From CAXMRP01 sp965216515 (GTDB lineage Bacteria; Pseudomonadota; Alphaproteobacteria; Rhizobiales; Afifellaceae): a DNA stretch of 64,000 bases. Below the pieces are notes generated by a model. The model did not search any database. It was not told the DNA's origin and worked only from the letters and a program-made list of their open reading frames with translations. Both the position numbers and the translations under genes were made by a program. Shown piece by piece: positions 25,873-34,940 of the stretch; the first letter of the stretch is position 1, and every line of letters begins with the position of its first letter. The DNA lies in assembly GCA_965216515.1 (NCBI GenBank), contig OZ244173.1, positions 1,860,001-1,924,000 of the forward strand, given 5' to 3'.

Positions 25873-27126
25873 ATGAGACGGTTTCAGAAGTTTCTTTTGG
25901 GCGCCGCGGCCATGGCGCTGACAGTGGTCGGAGGCGGCAATGCACGCGCCGTCGAGATCGAGTATTGGCAGTATTTCTTTGAGGCGCGTGTCAACGCCAT
26001 GGACAAGCTGATTGAGAATTTCCAATCCGCCAATCCGGACATCACCGTCAAGATGACGCATTTCCCCTACGACAGCTATCGCACCAAGGTGGCGGCCGCC
26101 ATTCCGGCCGGCCAGGGCCCCGATGTGGTCCAGCTGTTCTACGGCTGGCTGAACGACTATGTGGAAGCGGAATTGATCCAGCCGCTTCCCGCCGACGCCT
26201 TCCCCGCCACGGAAATCGAGGCGGAATTCTTCCCGATGGTGAAAGCCATGCGCCAGGGCGATCAATACTGGGCGCTTCCCACCGCCGTGCGGTCCCTGGC
26301 ATTGTTCTACAACAAGCGCATGTTCAAAAAGGCCGGCATAGAAAATCCCCCGGCCACGCTCGACGAACTTGTGGAAACGGCCAAGAAGCTGACCGAACGC
26401 GACAATGCCGGCAATCTGACAGCCGAGGGCATGACAAGCAGCATGACGGCGCAGGACCATCATTGGCTGCGCGAGGTCCTGGTTCGGCAGTTTGGCGGAG
26501 AACCCTATCTCGATTCATACAAGACCGTGAACTACAACGATCAGGCGGGGCTGGCCGCGGTCAAGTTCTATCGCGATCTGCAGGATGAACACGGCGTAAC
26601 CAACTCCACGTTCATGGACGAGCCGCAGGCGGCCTTCAAGGCGGGACGCGCCGGCATGCACATCGACGGGTCGTTCCGGATCGGCGCGCTGGAAAAGGTA
26701 CGCGGCCTGGATTGGGGCGTGGCGGAGCTTCCCGCCGGACCCGATGGCGTCAAGTCAAACTATTCTTCCTATTGGGTGAACGCCATCACTACCAAGGCAA
26801 AGGGCGACAAACATGACGCGGCGGTCAAGTTCATGAAATACCTGACATCCGACGAGGCGATGCAGATCTGGCTGGAAACGGTCGGTGAGCTTCCCGCCAA
26901 ACCATCGGCCGCCCTGACGGAGGCAAACACCGCCGATCCCGTCTTCGGCCCCTTCATCAAGGGCCTGGAATATGCGCATACGACGACATTCGCCAACGAG
27001 AGCGCACAGCGCCAGGTGTTTGTCGACATGTTGCAGCGCATTGAACTTGAGGGCGCGATGATCGAAGACAGCGTGAAACAGGCCGCCGAAGAGGAACAGA
27101 AAATCCTCAACGACTACTACCAGTAA
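25873..27126 (+). CDS. Sugar ABC transporter, periplasmic substrate-binding protein
   Basis: A 417-residue family 1 solute-binding protein. The signal peptide (KFLLGAAAMALTVVGGGNARA) starts at the ATG at 25873, which follows GGGAGCAGAG. The mature protein begins VEIEYWQYFFEARV, with later family features GQGPDVVQLFYGWLNDYV, RSLALFYNKRMFKKAGI and KFMKYLTSDEAMQIWLE. It is first in an operon of two permeases, a lyase, an ATPase and a kinase. The sugar is unknown; the PIG-L neighbour suggests an amino sugar derivative. Confidence 0.92.
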   Translation: MRRFQKFLLGAAAMALTVVGGGNARAVEIEYWQYFFEARVNAMDKLIENFQSANPDITVKMTHFPYDSYRTKVAAAIPAGQGPDVVQLFYGWLNDYVEAELIQPLPADAFPATEIEAEFFPMVKAMRQGDQYWALPTAVRSLALFYNKRMFKKAGIENPPATLDELVETAKKLTERDNAGNLTAEGMTSSMTAQDHHWLREVLVRQFGGEPYLDSYKTVNYNDQAGLAAVKFYRDLQDEHGVTNSTFMDEPQAAFKAGRAGMHIDGSFRIGALEKVRGLDWGVAELPAGPDGVKSNYSSYWVNAITTKAKGDKHDAAVKFMKYLTSDEAMQIWLETVGELPAKPSAALTEANTADPVFGPFIKGLEYAHTTTFANESAQRQVFVDMLQRIELEGAMIEDSVKQAAEEEQKILNDYYQ

Positions 27127-27132
27127 ATGCCG

Positions 27133-27160
27133 CCGCGCCCGGATCCCGGTCCGGGCGCGG
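27133..27160 (+). terminator. Intercistronic hairpin after the sugar-binding protein gene
   Basis: A perfect 11-bp stem CCGCGCCCGGA/TCCGGGCGCGG (27133-27143 with 27150-27160) has a 6-base loop. It is not followed by a T-run, so it probably stabilises the upstream mRNA or gives partial termination before the permease genes. Confidence 0.65.
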
Positions 27161-27192
27161 TTGCGTGCCGACAGGGTCGTGGGGACGGATCC

Positions 27193-28086
27193 ATGCGATT
27201 TTACCGCAATCTCTCCATCTCGCAGAAGCAGATTGCCTGGGCGTGGACGTTCCTGGCCCTGCCCGTCATTTTTTATGTGGTCATCCGCTTTTATCCGACA
27301 GCCAACGCCTTCGTACTGTCCTTCCAGGAATGGAACCTGTTGGGTGACCGGCGGTATGCGGGGCTCCAAAACTATATTCGACTCTACGAGGATCCGACAT
27401 TCTGGAAAGTGTTCAGGAACACGTTTCTCTATCTGATCCTCGGCACACCGATCAGCCTCGTCATCTCCTTTCTCATCGCCTATCACCTGGACAAGATCCG
27501 GTTCATGCACGGGCTGATCCGGGCCCTTTACTTCCTGCCGTTCATGACCACGGCGGTCGCCATGGCCTGGGTGTGGCGCTGGTTTTATCAGCCGGTGCCG
27601 ATCGGCATGTTCAACAACGTGTTGGCCGGTTTCGGCATCGAGCAGATCAATTTCCTCAATTCCACTACAAACGCCTTGCCGTCCATACTTGCGCCGGCGG
27701 TGTGGGCCGGCCTCGGCTTCCAGATCATCATTTTCATGGCCGGCCTGCGCGCCATTCCGCAAAGCTACTACGAGGCCGCGCGCATCGACGGCGTATCGGG
27801 CTGGACGGTGCTGACCGAAATCACCATTCCGCTGCTGCGACCGACGATCGTTTTCCTCGTTGTGTTTTCCTCCATCGGCTTTCTACGGATATTCGATCAG
27901 GTCTTCAACATGACCACGAACAATCCCGGCGGGCCGCTCAACTCCACCAAGCCGTTGGTGCTGTTGATCTATGACACAGCCTTCAACGGTTTCAACATGG
28001 GCTATGCCGCCGCGCAGACGGTGGTGTTGTTCACGATTTTGCTGATCGTCAGCCTCGTTCAACTGAGGCTGTTGCGGGATCGCTGA
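27193..28086 (+). CDS. Sugar ABC transporter permease (MalF/UgpA type)
   Basis: A 297-residue membrane protein with about six helices. The EAA loop reads YYEAARIDGVSGWTVLTEITI. The N-terminal helix is TFLALPVIFYVVIRFYPTA, and the FLPFMTTAVAMAWVWRWFY segment is typical of the family. The start at 27193 lies after the intercistronic hairpin with GGGGACGG upstream. It pairs with the permease that follows one base after its stop. Confidence 0.93.
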   Translation: MRFYRNLSISQKQIAWAWTFLALPVIFYVVIRFYPTANAFVLSFQEWNLLGDRRYAGLQNYIRLYEDPTFWKVFRNTFLYLILGTPISLVISFLIAYHLDKIRFMHGLIRALYFLPFMTTAVAMAWVWRWFYQPVPIGMFNNVLAGFGIEQINFLNSTTNALPSILAPAVWAGLGFQIIIFMAGLRAIPQSYYEAARIDGVSGWTVLTEITIPLLRPTIVFLVVFSSIGFLRIFDQVFNMTTNNPGGPLNSTKPLVLLIYDTAFNGFNMGYAAAQTVVLFTILLIVSLVQLRLLRDR

Positions 28087-28087
28087 C

Positions 28088-28969
28088 ATGGCCAGCCCGG
28101 ATCTTGCACTAAAGCCGTCGTCTGAGGTTCTGTTTTCTGCCGCATCCCCCGGCCGGCGGCGCAATCTTGGTCAGTTGATCCGCTGGGCGCTGTTGTTCGC
28201 CGGCGGCGTGTTGATGGTCATGCCGATCGTCTTCATGATTTCCACCTCGCTGAAATTTCCCTTCGAGGTCTACAATCTCAATCTCATCCCCGAAGAGCCG
28301 ACGATCGAGAACTACACATATGTTCTTGAGGACGGGCGCTTTTACGCCTGGTTCTGGAACTCGCTCATTATTGCCACCCTGACCACGGCGTCCGCCGTCT
28401 TCTTTGACAGCCTGGTCGGTTACGCACTGTGCAAGTTCCGCTTTCCCGGCCGCTACATCGTGTTCATCGCCATTTTGTCGACATTGATGATACCCACCGA
28501 AATGCTGGTCATCCCCTGGTATCTGATGAGCAAGAGCTTCGGTTGGCTCGACACCTATTGGGGAATCATGTTCCCCGGCATCATGACGGCGTTCGGCACC
28601 TTTCTCATGAAACAGTTTTTCGAGACCGTGCCCGACGACTTCCTGGAAGCCGCCCGCATCGACGGCCTCAACGAATTCCAGATCTGGTGGCAGGTCGCCA
28701 TGCCGCTTGTCCGCCCGGCGCTGGCGGCGCTGGCCATCTTCGTGTTTCTCGGCAACTGGACCGCCTTCATCTGGCCGCTGATCGTCACCAACTCCGTGGA
28801 CATGTACACGCTGCCGGTCGGTCTTTCGAGCTTTGGCGACGAGGTCGACGTCGCCTGGGAACTGATCATGACCGGGGCGGCAATATCGACCCTGCCGACG
28901 CTGGTCGTATTTCTTGTCTTCCAGCGCTTCATCATTCGCGGCGTCGTCATGGCCGGGTTGAAGGGGTGA
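28088..28969 (+). CDS. Sugar ABC transporter permease (MalG/UgpE type)
   Basis: A 293-residue second channel subunit. It has an N-terminal cytoplasmic stretch, helices such as LLFAGGVLMVMPIVFMIST, the MalG-type EAA loop LEAARIDGLNEFQIWWQV and a C-terminus ending RFIIRGVVMAGLKG. It starts one base after the stop of the first permease. The lyase gene begins three bases after its stop. Confidence 0.93.
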   Translation: MASPDLALKPSSEVLFSAASPGRRRNLGQLIRWALLFAGGVLMVMPIVFMISTSLKFPFEVYNLNLIPEEPTIENYTYVLEDGRFYAWFWNSLIIATLTTASAVFFDSLVGYALCKFRFPGRYIVFIAILSTLMIPTEMLVIPWYLMSKSFGWLDTYWGIMFPGIMTAFGTFLMKQFFETVPDDFLEAARIDGLNEFQIWWQVAMPLVRPALAALAIFVFLGNWTAFIWPLIVTNSVDMYTLPVGLSSFGDEVDVAWELIMTGAAISTLPTLVVFLVFQRFIIRGVVMAGLKG

Positions 28970-28971
28970 GT

Positions 28972-30453
28972 GTGACCGACGAATTCCCCCACCCCGTCTA
29001 CAGGGAAACCGTGCTCAAGCCGCTGTTTGAGGGCGTCAAGGCGCACCATGCCGGCGCCTTTCGCAGCATCAACCGCGCACATCTGGTCATGTTGACGGAA
29101 ACCGGCATCCTGACCGCCGGGACCGGCCGCAGGATCGCCGCCGCCCTGGTCGATATCGACGAGACGATCGATATTCCCGCGCTGGCGTTTACCGGCGAGT
29201 TTGAGGACTATTTCTTTCTGGTCGAGGCGGAACTGGGCCGGCGCCTCGGGCCGGATATTGCCGGTATGCTGCACACCGCCCGCTCGCGCAACGATATCGA
29301 CCACACGGTGTTCAAGCTGACGCTGAAATCCCATGCCGACCGGCTGATCGACCGGGCACTGGCGCTGGCCGGCGTACTGCTCGAAAAGGCGGAAAAGGAA
29401 CGCGACACCCTAATCGTCGCCTACACCCATGGACAACCGGCCCAGCCGTCGACCTTCGGTCACTATCTCGCCGCGGCCCTTGAGGTGCTGCTGCGCGATA
29501 TCCAACGCCTGCAGGATGCCCGGGCCATCGTCGACCTTTGCCCCATGGGCGCCGCCGCGATAACGACGAGCGGCTTTCCCACCGACCGCGCCCGCCTGGC
29601 CGAACTGCTCGGATTCGCCGCCCCCCTCCGCAATTCCTATGGCTGTATCGCCGCGGTGGACTACATCACCGGCCTCTACGCGGCGATCCGGCTTCTCTTT
29701 CTCCATCTCGGCCGGCTGATCCAGGACTTGCAGTTCTGGTCTGCCTTCGAGGTCGGCCAGTTGCACGTGCCCGACAGCCTTGTCCAGATTTCCTCCATCA
29801 TGCCGCAAAAACGCAACCCGGTGCCAATCGAGCATTTGCGTCACCTCGCGTCCGTCACATGCGGCCGGGCCGACACGATACTCAACACGATGCACAACAC
29901 GCCGTTCACCGACATGAACGACAGCGAAGGCGAGGTCCAGACCGCCGGCTATGCCGCGTTCCGGAGCGGCGGCCGGGTTCTCGATCTCCTTGCCGCGCTG
30001 CTGGATGCGGTCACCATCGATGCCGCCCGCGTGGCCCATAACACCGACGCGGCGTGCATAACCACGACCGAACTTGCCGACACCCTTGTTCGCCGCGAAG
30101 CCCTGTCCTTCCGCCAGGCCCATGAGATCGCTGCGGCCACGGCGCGCGCCGTCATCGCCGCGGGCGGGCCGCTCGCCAGCGGCCATGCGGCGTTTTCAGA
30201 AGCCTTCCGCCAGTTGACGGGCCGCGACAGCTCGCTCGACGGCGACGAATATGCCAGGGCGGTTGGCGCGCGCCATTTCGTCCTTGTTCGTGAACGCTTC
30301 GGAGGTCCGGGCCCGAATGCCATGGACGAGGCCCTTGCCGCCTATGGCGGCGTGCTCGACCGTCTGGCCGGAACGCAGACCGCAAACCGTTCCAGGGAAG
30401 CGAAATCCAAAGCCGCGCTCGATCGCGCATTCAACGCCCTTTTGCAGGAGTGA
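28972..30453 (+). CDS. Argininosuccinate lyase-like C-N lyase of the fumarase/aspartase superfamily
   Basis: 493 residues from a GTG at 28972, placed after AAGGGG within the end of the permease gene. The active-site signatures of the argininosuccinate lyase subfamily are present: HTARSRND (101-108), THGQPAQPS (152-160, with the general acid His) and the mobile loop SSIMPQKRNP (274-283, with the catalytic Ser). It should cleave a C-N bond to release fumarate from an N-substituted aspartate, or a close variant. Its place inside a sugar transporter operon, not among arginine genes, argues for a catabolic substrate. EDDS lyase is a known catabolic member of this subfamily. Confidence 0.85.
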   Translation: MTDEFPHPVYRETVLKPLFEGVKAHHAGAFRSINRAHLVMLTETGILTAGTGRRIAAALVDIDETIDIPALAFTGEFEDYFFLVEAELGRRLGPDIAGMLHTARSRNDIDHTVFKLTLKSHADRLIDRALALAGVLLEKAEKERDTLIVAYTHGQPAQPSTFGHYLAAALEVLLRDIQRLQDARAIVDLCPMGAAAITTSGFPTDRARLAELLGFAAPLRNSYGCIAAVDYITGLYAAIRLLFLHLGRLIQDLQFWSAFEVGQLHVPDSLVQISSIMPQKRNPVPIEHLRHLASVTCGRADTILNTMHNTPFTDMNDSEGEVQTAGYAAFRSGGRVLDLLAALLDAVTIDAARVAHNTDAACITTTELADTLVRREALSFRQAHEIAAATARAVIAAGGPLASGHAAFSEAFRQLTGRDSSLDGDEYARAVGARHFVLVRERFGGPGPNAMDEALAAYGGVLDRLAGTQTANRSREAKSKAALDRAFNALLQE

Positions 30454-30459
30454 GCAGCC

Positions 30460-31518
30460 GTGGCCACCGTGTCCATACGCAATCTCGTCAAGACCTTCGG
30501 CAGGGTCGAGGTGCTTCACGGCATCAGCCTGGATGTGAGCGATGGCGAGTTCGTTGTCTTCGTCGGCCCTTCCGGCTGCGGCAAATCCACCACGCTGCGC
30601 ATGATCGCCGGCCTGGAGGACATAACGAACGGCGAAATCCACATCGGCGGCCGGCTGGTCAACGATCTGGAGCCCAAGGACCGCGATATCGCCATGGTGT
30701 TCCAGAACTACGCCATCTATCCGCACATGTCCGTGCGCAAGAATATCGGCTTCGGATTGCGCACATCGAAACTGAGCCGGAGCGAGAAGGACGCTCGCAT
30801 CACCGAGGTCGCTACGATCCTGGGTATGACCGACCTCCTGGAGCGCCGGCCAAACGAGCTGTCCGGCGGGCAGCGGCAACGGGTCGCCATAGGCCGGGCC
30901 ATGGTGCGCGATCCGGCGGTGTTTCTGTTCGACGAGCCCCTGTCCAACCTCGACGCGCAGTTGCGCACCCAAATGCGCCTGGAAATCAAAAAGCTGCATC
31001 AGCGCGTCGGCAACACGATCATATTCGTCACCCACGATCAGGTGGAGGCCATGACCATGGCCGATCGCATCGTCATCATGAAGGAGGGCCACATCCAGCA
31101 GGTCGGCACGCCGTTCGACGTCTATCACAAGCCCGCCAACACATTCGTGGCCCAGTTCATCGGCGCCCCGTCCATGAACATGCTGGAGGGCACGTGGCGC
31201 AATGGCGGCGTGGACCTCTCCGAAGGCCTCGGTGTTCCGCTGCCGGGCCGGACGTTGGCGGACGGCACCCGCGTGGTCCTGGGTTTGCGACCCGATGACC
31301 TCGTCGTGACAAAATCAGACGGTCTGCTCACGGGTACGGTCAATGTCATCGAGCCGCTTGGTGCCGATACGCTGGTCTATGTCGCCATCGACGGGCACGA
31401 AGTGATCGCCAAGGCATCGGGCCGCGAACCGCCGGAACTCGGCCAGACGGTAAATCTCATCGCTGATGCCGGGGAAATGCACCTGTTTGATGCGTCAAGC
31501 GGCGAGGTCCTGTCGTGA
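30460..31518 (+). CDS. Sugar ABC transporter ATP-binding protein (UgpC/MsmK type)
   Basis: 352 residues from a GTG at 30460, with AGGAG upstream. Walker A is GPSGCGKSTT, the Q-loop is MVFQNYAIYPHMSV, the signature is LSGGQRQRVA, Walker B is VFLFDEPLSNLD and the switch His is in FVTHDQVEAMT. A C-terminal TOBE region (about 235-352) follows. It powers import through the two MalFG-like permeases. Its stop overlaps the GTG start of the kinase gene (GTGA). Confidence 0.94.
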   Translation: MATVSIRNLVKTFGRVEVLHGISLDVSDGEFVVFVGPSGCGKSTTLRMIAGLEDITNGEIHIGGRLVNDLEPKDRDIAMVFQNYAIYPHMSVRKNIGFGLRTSKLSRSEKDARITEVATILGMTDLLERRPNELSGGQRQRVAIGRAMVRDPAVFLFDEPLSNLDAQLRTQMRLEIKKLHQRVGNTIIFVTHDQVEAMTMADRIVIMKEGHIQQVGTPFDVYHKPANTFVAQFIGAPSMNMLEGTWRNGGVDLSEGLGVPLPGRTLADGTRVVLGLRPDDLVVTKSDGLLTGTVNVIEPLGADTLVYVAIDGHEVIAKASGREPPELGQTVNLIADAGEMHLFDASSGEVLS

Positions 31519-32450
31519 CCGGATCAGGCGAGCCCCCGCGGGTTCTTTGCACCGGACGATTTTATTGCGACGTCATATTCACGGGGCTGCGGAAAATGCC
31601 GACCCCGGGCGAGGAGGTCTTTGCCAGCGGATTGTCGCTGAAGCCCGGAGGCGGCGCATTCATTACCGCTGCCTATCTGGCGGCGCTTGGCCGGCCGGCC
31701 GCGCTTGCCTCACCGCTGTTTCCCGGCCCCTTTCTCAAGAGTATCGAAACGGAGCTGACCCAAAGCGGTGTCGACATGTCCTGCTGCCGGTCAGCGCCGG
31801 CAATGCAGGAACCGCAAATCACTGTCGCCATAGCAAACGGCGCCGAGCGCGCATTCCTGACCCGCCGCACAGGGCCCGCCGTACCGGCCGATATTGCCGA
31901 AACCATTGCCGGCGGCGGATTCACACACCTCCACATCGGCGAACTTTCCGCGCTGGTCGAGCAGCCGGCGCTGGTGCCGCTGGCCCGCAAGGCGGGACTC
32001 TCCATTTCGCTCGATTGCTCCTGGGATGAAGACGTGCTGGCGCGCGATGACCTGGATGATCTGATCGCATCCGTCGACATATTCCTGCCCAACGCCGCCG
32101 AAGCGGCGCGTCTCGGAAATTTGTCCGGGCAATCGCCGATCGCACCGCTCACCGTGATCAAGCGCGGACCCGACGGCGCCCGCGCGATAACAGATGATGG
32201 GTCCGTTGATGTCGGCACTGAATCGGTGAACGTGGTCGATCCCACCGGCGCCGGCGACGCCTTCAACGCCGGATTTCTCGATGCCTGGCTGGCGGACCTG
32301 CCTCTCCGCCATTGCCTTGCGGCCGGCAATGCCTGTGGCGCCGAAGCGGTGACTAGGGTCGGCGGCGCCACGGATCTTCCCGACATGCGCAACCGGTCCG
32401 CCATGCCGAATAAGCACCACGCGCAAACCGACGATCAAGCCGCGCAATAG
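31515..32450 (+). CDS. PfkB-family carbohydrate kinase
   Basis: A 311-residue kinase of the ribokinase/PfkB family. Signature 2 with the catalytic Asp reads VVDPTGAGDAFNAGF, and the N-terminal glycine motif is LKPGGGAFITAAYLAALG. Such enzymes phosphorylate sugars such as fructose 1-phosphate, ribose or 2-keto-3-deoxygluconate, or amino-sugar analogues. It is the last gene of the sugar cluster and starts with GTG inside the ATPase stop. It probably performs the first intracellular phosphorylation after uptake; the substrate cannot be read from sequence. Confidence 0.9.
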   Translation: MTGSGEPPRVLCTGRFYCDVIFTGLRKMPTPGEEVFASGLSLKPGGGAFITAAYLAALGRPAALASPLFPGPFLKSIETELTQSGVDMSCCRSAPAMQEPQITVAIANGAERAFLTRRTGPAVPADIAETIAGGGFTHLHIGELSALVEQPALVPLARKAGLSISLDCSWDEDVLARDDLDDLIASVDIFLPNAAEAARLGNLSGQSPIAPLTVIKRGPDGARAITDDGSVDVGTESVNVVDPTGAGDAFNAGFLDAWLADLPLRHCLAAGNACGAEAVTRVGGATDLPDMRNRSAMPNKHHAQTDDQAAQ

Positions 32451-32807
32451 GCCCAAACCAGGCGCGACAGGCCGCCCGCGGGGGCACCGGCTGGATTTCG
32501 GTCCGCCGGCGGCTTATATATCCGGCAATGGCGCCAATGGCTTTGACCAATGGCAGCAAGCGATGGAAGAAAGGGCACTTTATGATTGTCGTTGTTCCGC
32601 TCCCGGCTGGCAGAGACCAATAGCCACATAGGAATGCGGTTACCGGAAGCCTGATCCGTCGACTTCACCGACGGCATCTCATTTCCGGATCGTCTCGGCC
32701 CGGCCGAATGCAGGATGTTTTCCGCCGCGTGCGGAACGCGCCTGCCTTGCCTGCGTGAATAGAGGCGCATGTGCCGCGCGCACGGCGCCGCAGCCGGTAC
32801 GAGACCA
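32451..32807. other. Intergenic stretch without a recognisable gene
   Basis: 357 bp between the kinase and rsgA. Short open frames on both strands have no ribosome site or recognisable motif. A small hairpin CCGTCG/CGACGG (near 32657-32675) is visible but has no T-run. It presumably holds the end of the sugar operon and the rsgA promoter. Confidence 0.4.
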
Positions 32808-33869
32808 ATGACATCCCGAACTTCCGAACTGGCCGATTACGGCTGGAACAGCTTTTTCAGTACCCAACTCGAGCCTGACGAACTGTCCGCAACCATCCCC
32901 GCACGGGTAATGGCGGTACAGCGCAGCAACCTTGCTGTCGCCGGACCGGCTATCGACACCCTGATCCCCCCATTTGCCGCAATAGCCGGCAGCGAAGAAA
33001 CGGCCGCGACCGTCGGCGATTGGCTGCTTCTTGACCGCACTTCGTTCCGGCCGCGGCGCCTCCTGAAACGCAGGAGCCTCTTCAAACGCCGGGCCGCGGG
33101 AACCGGCCGCAAGCTGCAGCTCATCGCCGCCAATGTCGACACGCTCTTCATCGTCTCTTCGTGCAACAGGGATTTCAATCCGGCACGGCTGGAGCGCTAC
33201 CTGGCGCTGGCCCGCGAGGCCGAAGTCACACCGGTCATCGTGCTCACCAAGGCTGATCTGACCGATGGATCGGGCGAATTCATCCGCACCGCCGCCAGAT
33301 TGTCGCCAGGCATCCTCGTGGAAGCCGTCGACGCCCGCGATCCGCGCAGCGTCGCCTGCCTTGCGCCCTGGTGCGCAGCAGGCCAGACGGTCGCCTTGGT
33401 CGGCTCCTCCGGTGTTGGCAAATCGACCCTGATCAACACGCTGACCGGTTTCGATCAGCTTGCGACACAGGCCGTTCGATCCGATGACGACAAAGGGCGG
33501 CATACGACATCGGCACGTATGCTGCACCGCCTGCCGGCCGGCGGCTGGCTCCTGGATACGCCGGGGATGCGCGAGTTGCAGCTCACCGATGCCGAAAAGG
33601 GGCTCCAAGAGGTTTTTGCCGAGGTGACAACCCTGGCAAGCCAGTGCCGGTTCGTCGACTGCAGCCATGACGCTGAACCCGGCTGCGCCGTGCAGGCGGC
33701 CGTTGAAGCCGGCACGCTTGATGCGCAGCGCCTCAGGCGATGGCGAAAACTTGCCGCCGAAGAATCCCGCAACTCCGAGACCCTGGCGCAACGCCGGGCC
33801 CGCGACCGGGCGTTTGGGAAGATGGTCAAGAGCGCCATCGGCAGCAAGCGGCGCCGGCAACCGCGCTGA
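32808..33869 (+). CDS. rsgA: Ribosome small-subunit-dependent GTPase A
   Basis: A 353-residue circularly permuted GTPase that acts in late maturation of the 30S subunit. The motif order is G4 TKAD, then G1 GSSGVGKST, then G3 DTPG, as in RsgA/YjeQ. An N-terminal OB fold and a C-terminal zinc finger (CRFVDCSHDAEPGC) are present. The Lys/Arg-rich C-terminal tail fits rRNA binding. The ATG at 32808 is preferred although its ribosome site is weak; an upstream ATG at 32769 would add 13 residues with no match to the family. Confidence 0.93.
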   Translation: MTSRTSELADYGWNSFFSTQLEPDELSATIPARVMAVQRSNLAVAGPAIDTLIPPFAAIAGSEETAATVGDWLLLDRTSFRPRRLLKRRSLFKRRAAGTGRKLQLIAANVDTLFIVSSCNRDFNPARLERYLALAREAEVTPVIVLTKADLTDGSGEFIRTAARLSPGILVEAVDARDPRSVACLAPWCAAGQTVALVGSSGVGKSTLINTLTGFDQLATQAVRSDDDKGRHTTSARMLHRLPAGGWLLDTPGMRELQLTDAEKGLQEVFAEVTTLASQCRFVDCSHDAEPGCAVQAAVEAGTLDAQRLRRWRKLAAEESRNSETLAQRRARDRAFGKMVKSAIGSKRRRQPR

Positions 33870-34075
33870 GCCGAGCGCCGGGTTGAATAGGTCCGGCACG
33901 ACAATTCACGGCGGCCCCGTTCGCCCGCCAGCACCGGTGATGTTTGCCGATGTTCCCGTTCGGCAGTCCGCCGGAATTCCGACGACCCGGAGCGGGACGG
34001 GACAAGCCCGCATTTGTCTTCAAGGAGAGCCTTGTTTTCGCCGGAGTGGCAAGTGAACGATCGCAGGCCGTTCGG

Positions 34076-34828
34076 TCAGGGCAGATCTGTGGCGTACGAA
34101 GCGGTTGTTCGCCTGCCCTCGGCGATATCCCGATCGAGCTGCGCCATCTCCTGCTCCAGCGATTCCCGGTCCAACACGCCGCCCGGATTTGCTTCTGTGG
34201 CCATGCGTTCCACGATCCGCAAATACCTCTCCTGCGCCACATCGTTAAGCCGGCGCAGTTCCTGGATCGGGTTTGCGTGATCATCGACCCGCAGGTCGAG
34301 CCACGGATAGGCCCGATCGCGATAGACGAGCAAACTCGCCGACTGCCGCCCGCGCCGGTCGCCGCCGACATCGTCACCGGCCGCCAGCGCCTCGATCAAC
34401 CGCTCGGCGAACGGAAGGTCGCGATGGGCCATGTAGGAGTCCTGCGTCGCTTCAATGACCTCCGGTCCGACCAGCATGTTCCCGTACACCGAGACACCCG
34501 GCTTTGATATGCCGCCGCACCAATCGCGGCATTCCGCTCCGGTCAAACCGGCCGTCTCGCCGTTCCGGTCAACGATGTGAACCTGGCGGAAATCAATTCC
34601 CGGATCGGCTGCGGCCACCTTGTCGAGCACATCCGGCGCGGAATAACCCTCACGCAGCAGCTTCAGGCCGCCGATCCCGATTTGCGGATTGACGAATGCC
34701 TGCGATGCGATCGCGCCGATCCCGCTTGCCGCATGCGCAATCAGCGACCCGACGGCGAAGAACCGGCTTGCCACCGCGACACCAAATTCCCCTGTCACCG
34801 CGTCGCGCGCAACAACAGACCAAGTCAT
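34076..34828 (-). CDS. DUF1028 family protein (Ntn-hydrolase fold)
   Basis: 250 residues. The family pattern begins immediately: TWSVVARDAVTGEFGVAVAS, followed by GIGAIASQAFVNPQIG and GNMLVGPEVI. DUF1028 proteins are predicted N-terminal-nucleophile hydrolases and often occur with peptide transport and amidase genes, as here. The ATG at 34828 is preferred to the one at 34834 because AAGGGG then has normal spacing. It is the last gene of the dpp/M55 operon. The substrate is unknown, probably a small amide or peptide. Confidence 0.85.
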   Translation of the reverse strand: MTWSVVARDAVTGEFGVAVASRFFAVGSLIAHAASGIGAIASQAFVNPQIGIGGLKLLREGYSAPDVLDKVAAADPGIDFRQVHIVDRNGETAGLTGAECRDWCGGISKPGVSVYGNMLVGPEVIEATQDSYMAHRDLPFAERLIEALAAGDDVGGDRRGRQSASLLVYRDRAYPWLDLRVDDHANPIQELRRLNDVAQERYLRIVERMATEANPGGVLDRESLEQEMAQLDRDIAEGRRTTASYATDLP

Positions 34829-34940
34829 CTCCATATACCCCTTAAAAAAAAGCACCGCCCTTGCGCCGGATCGGACCGTTCCGCCGGAGATCGGCGTATC
34901 TCCCTTGCCAGACACACGGCAGACGCGCATGTTTGTCCGG

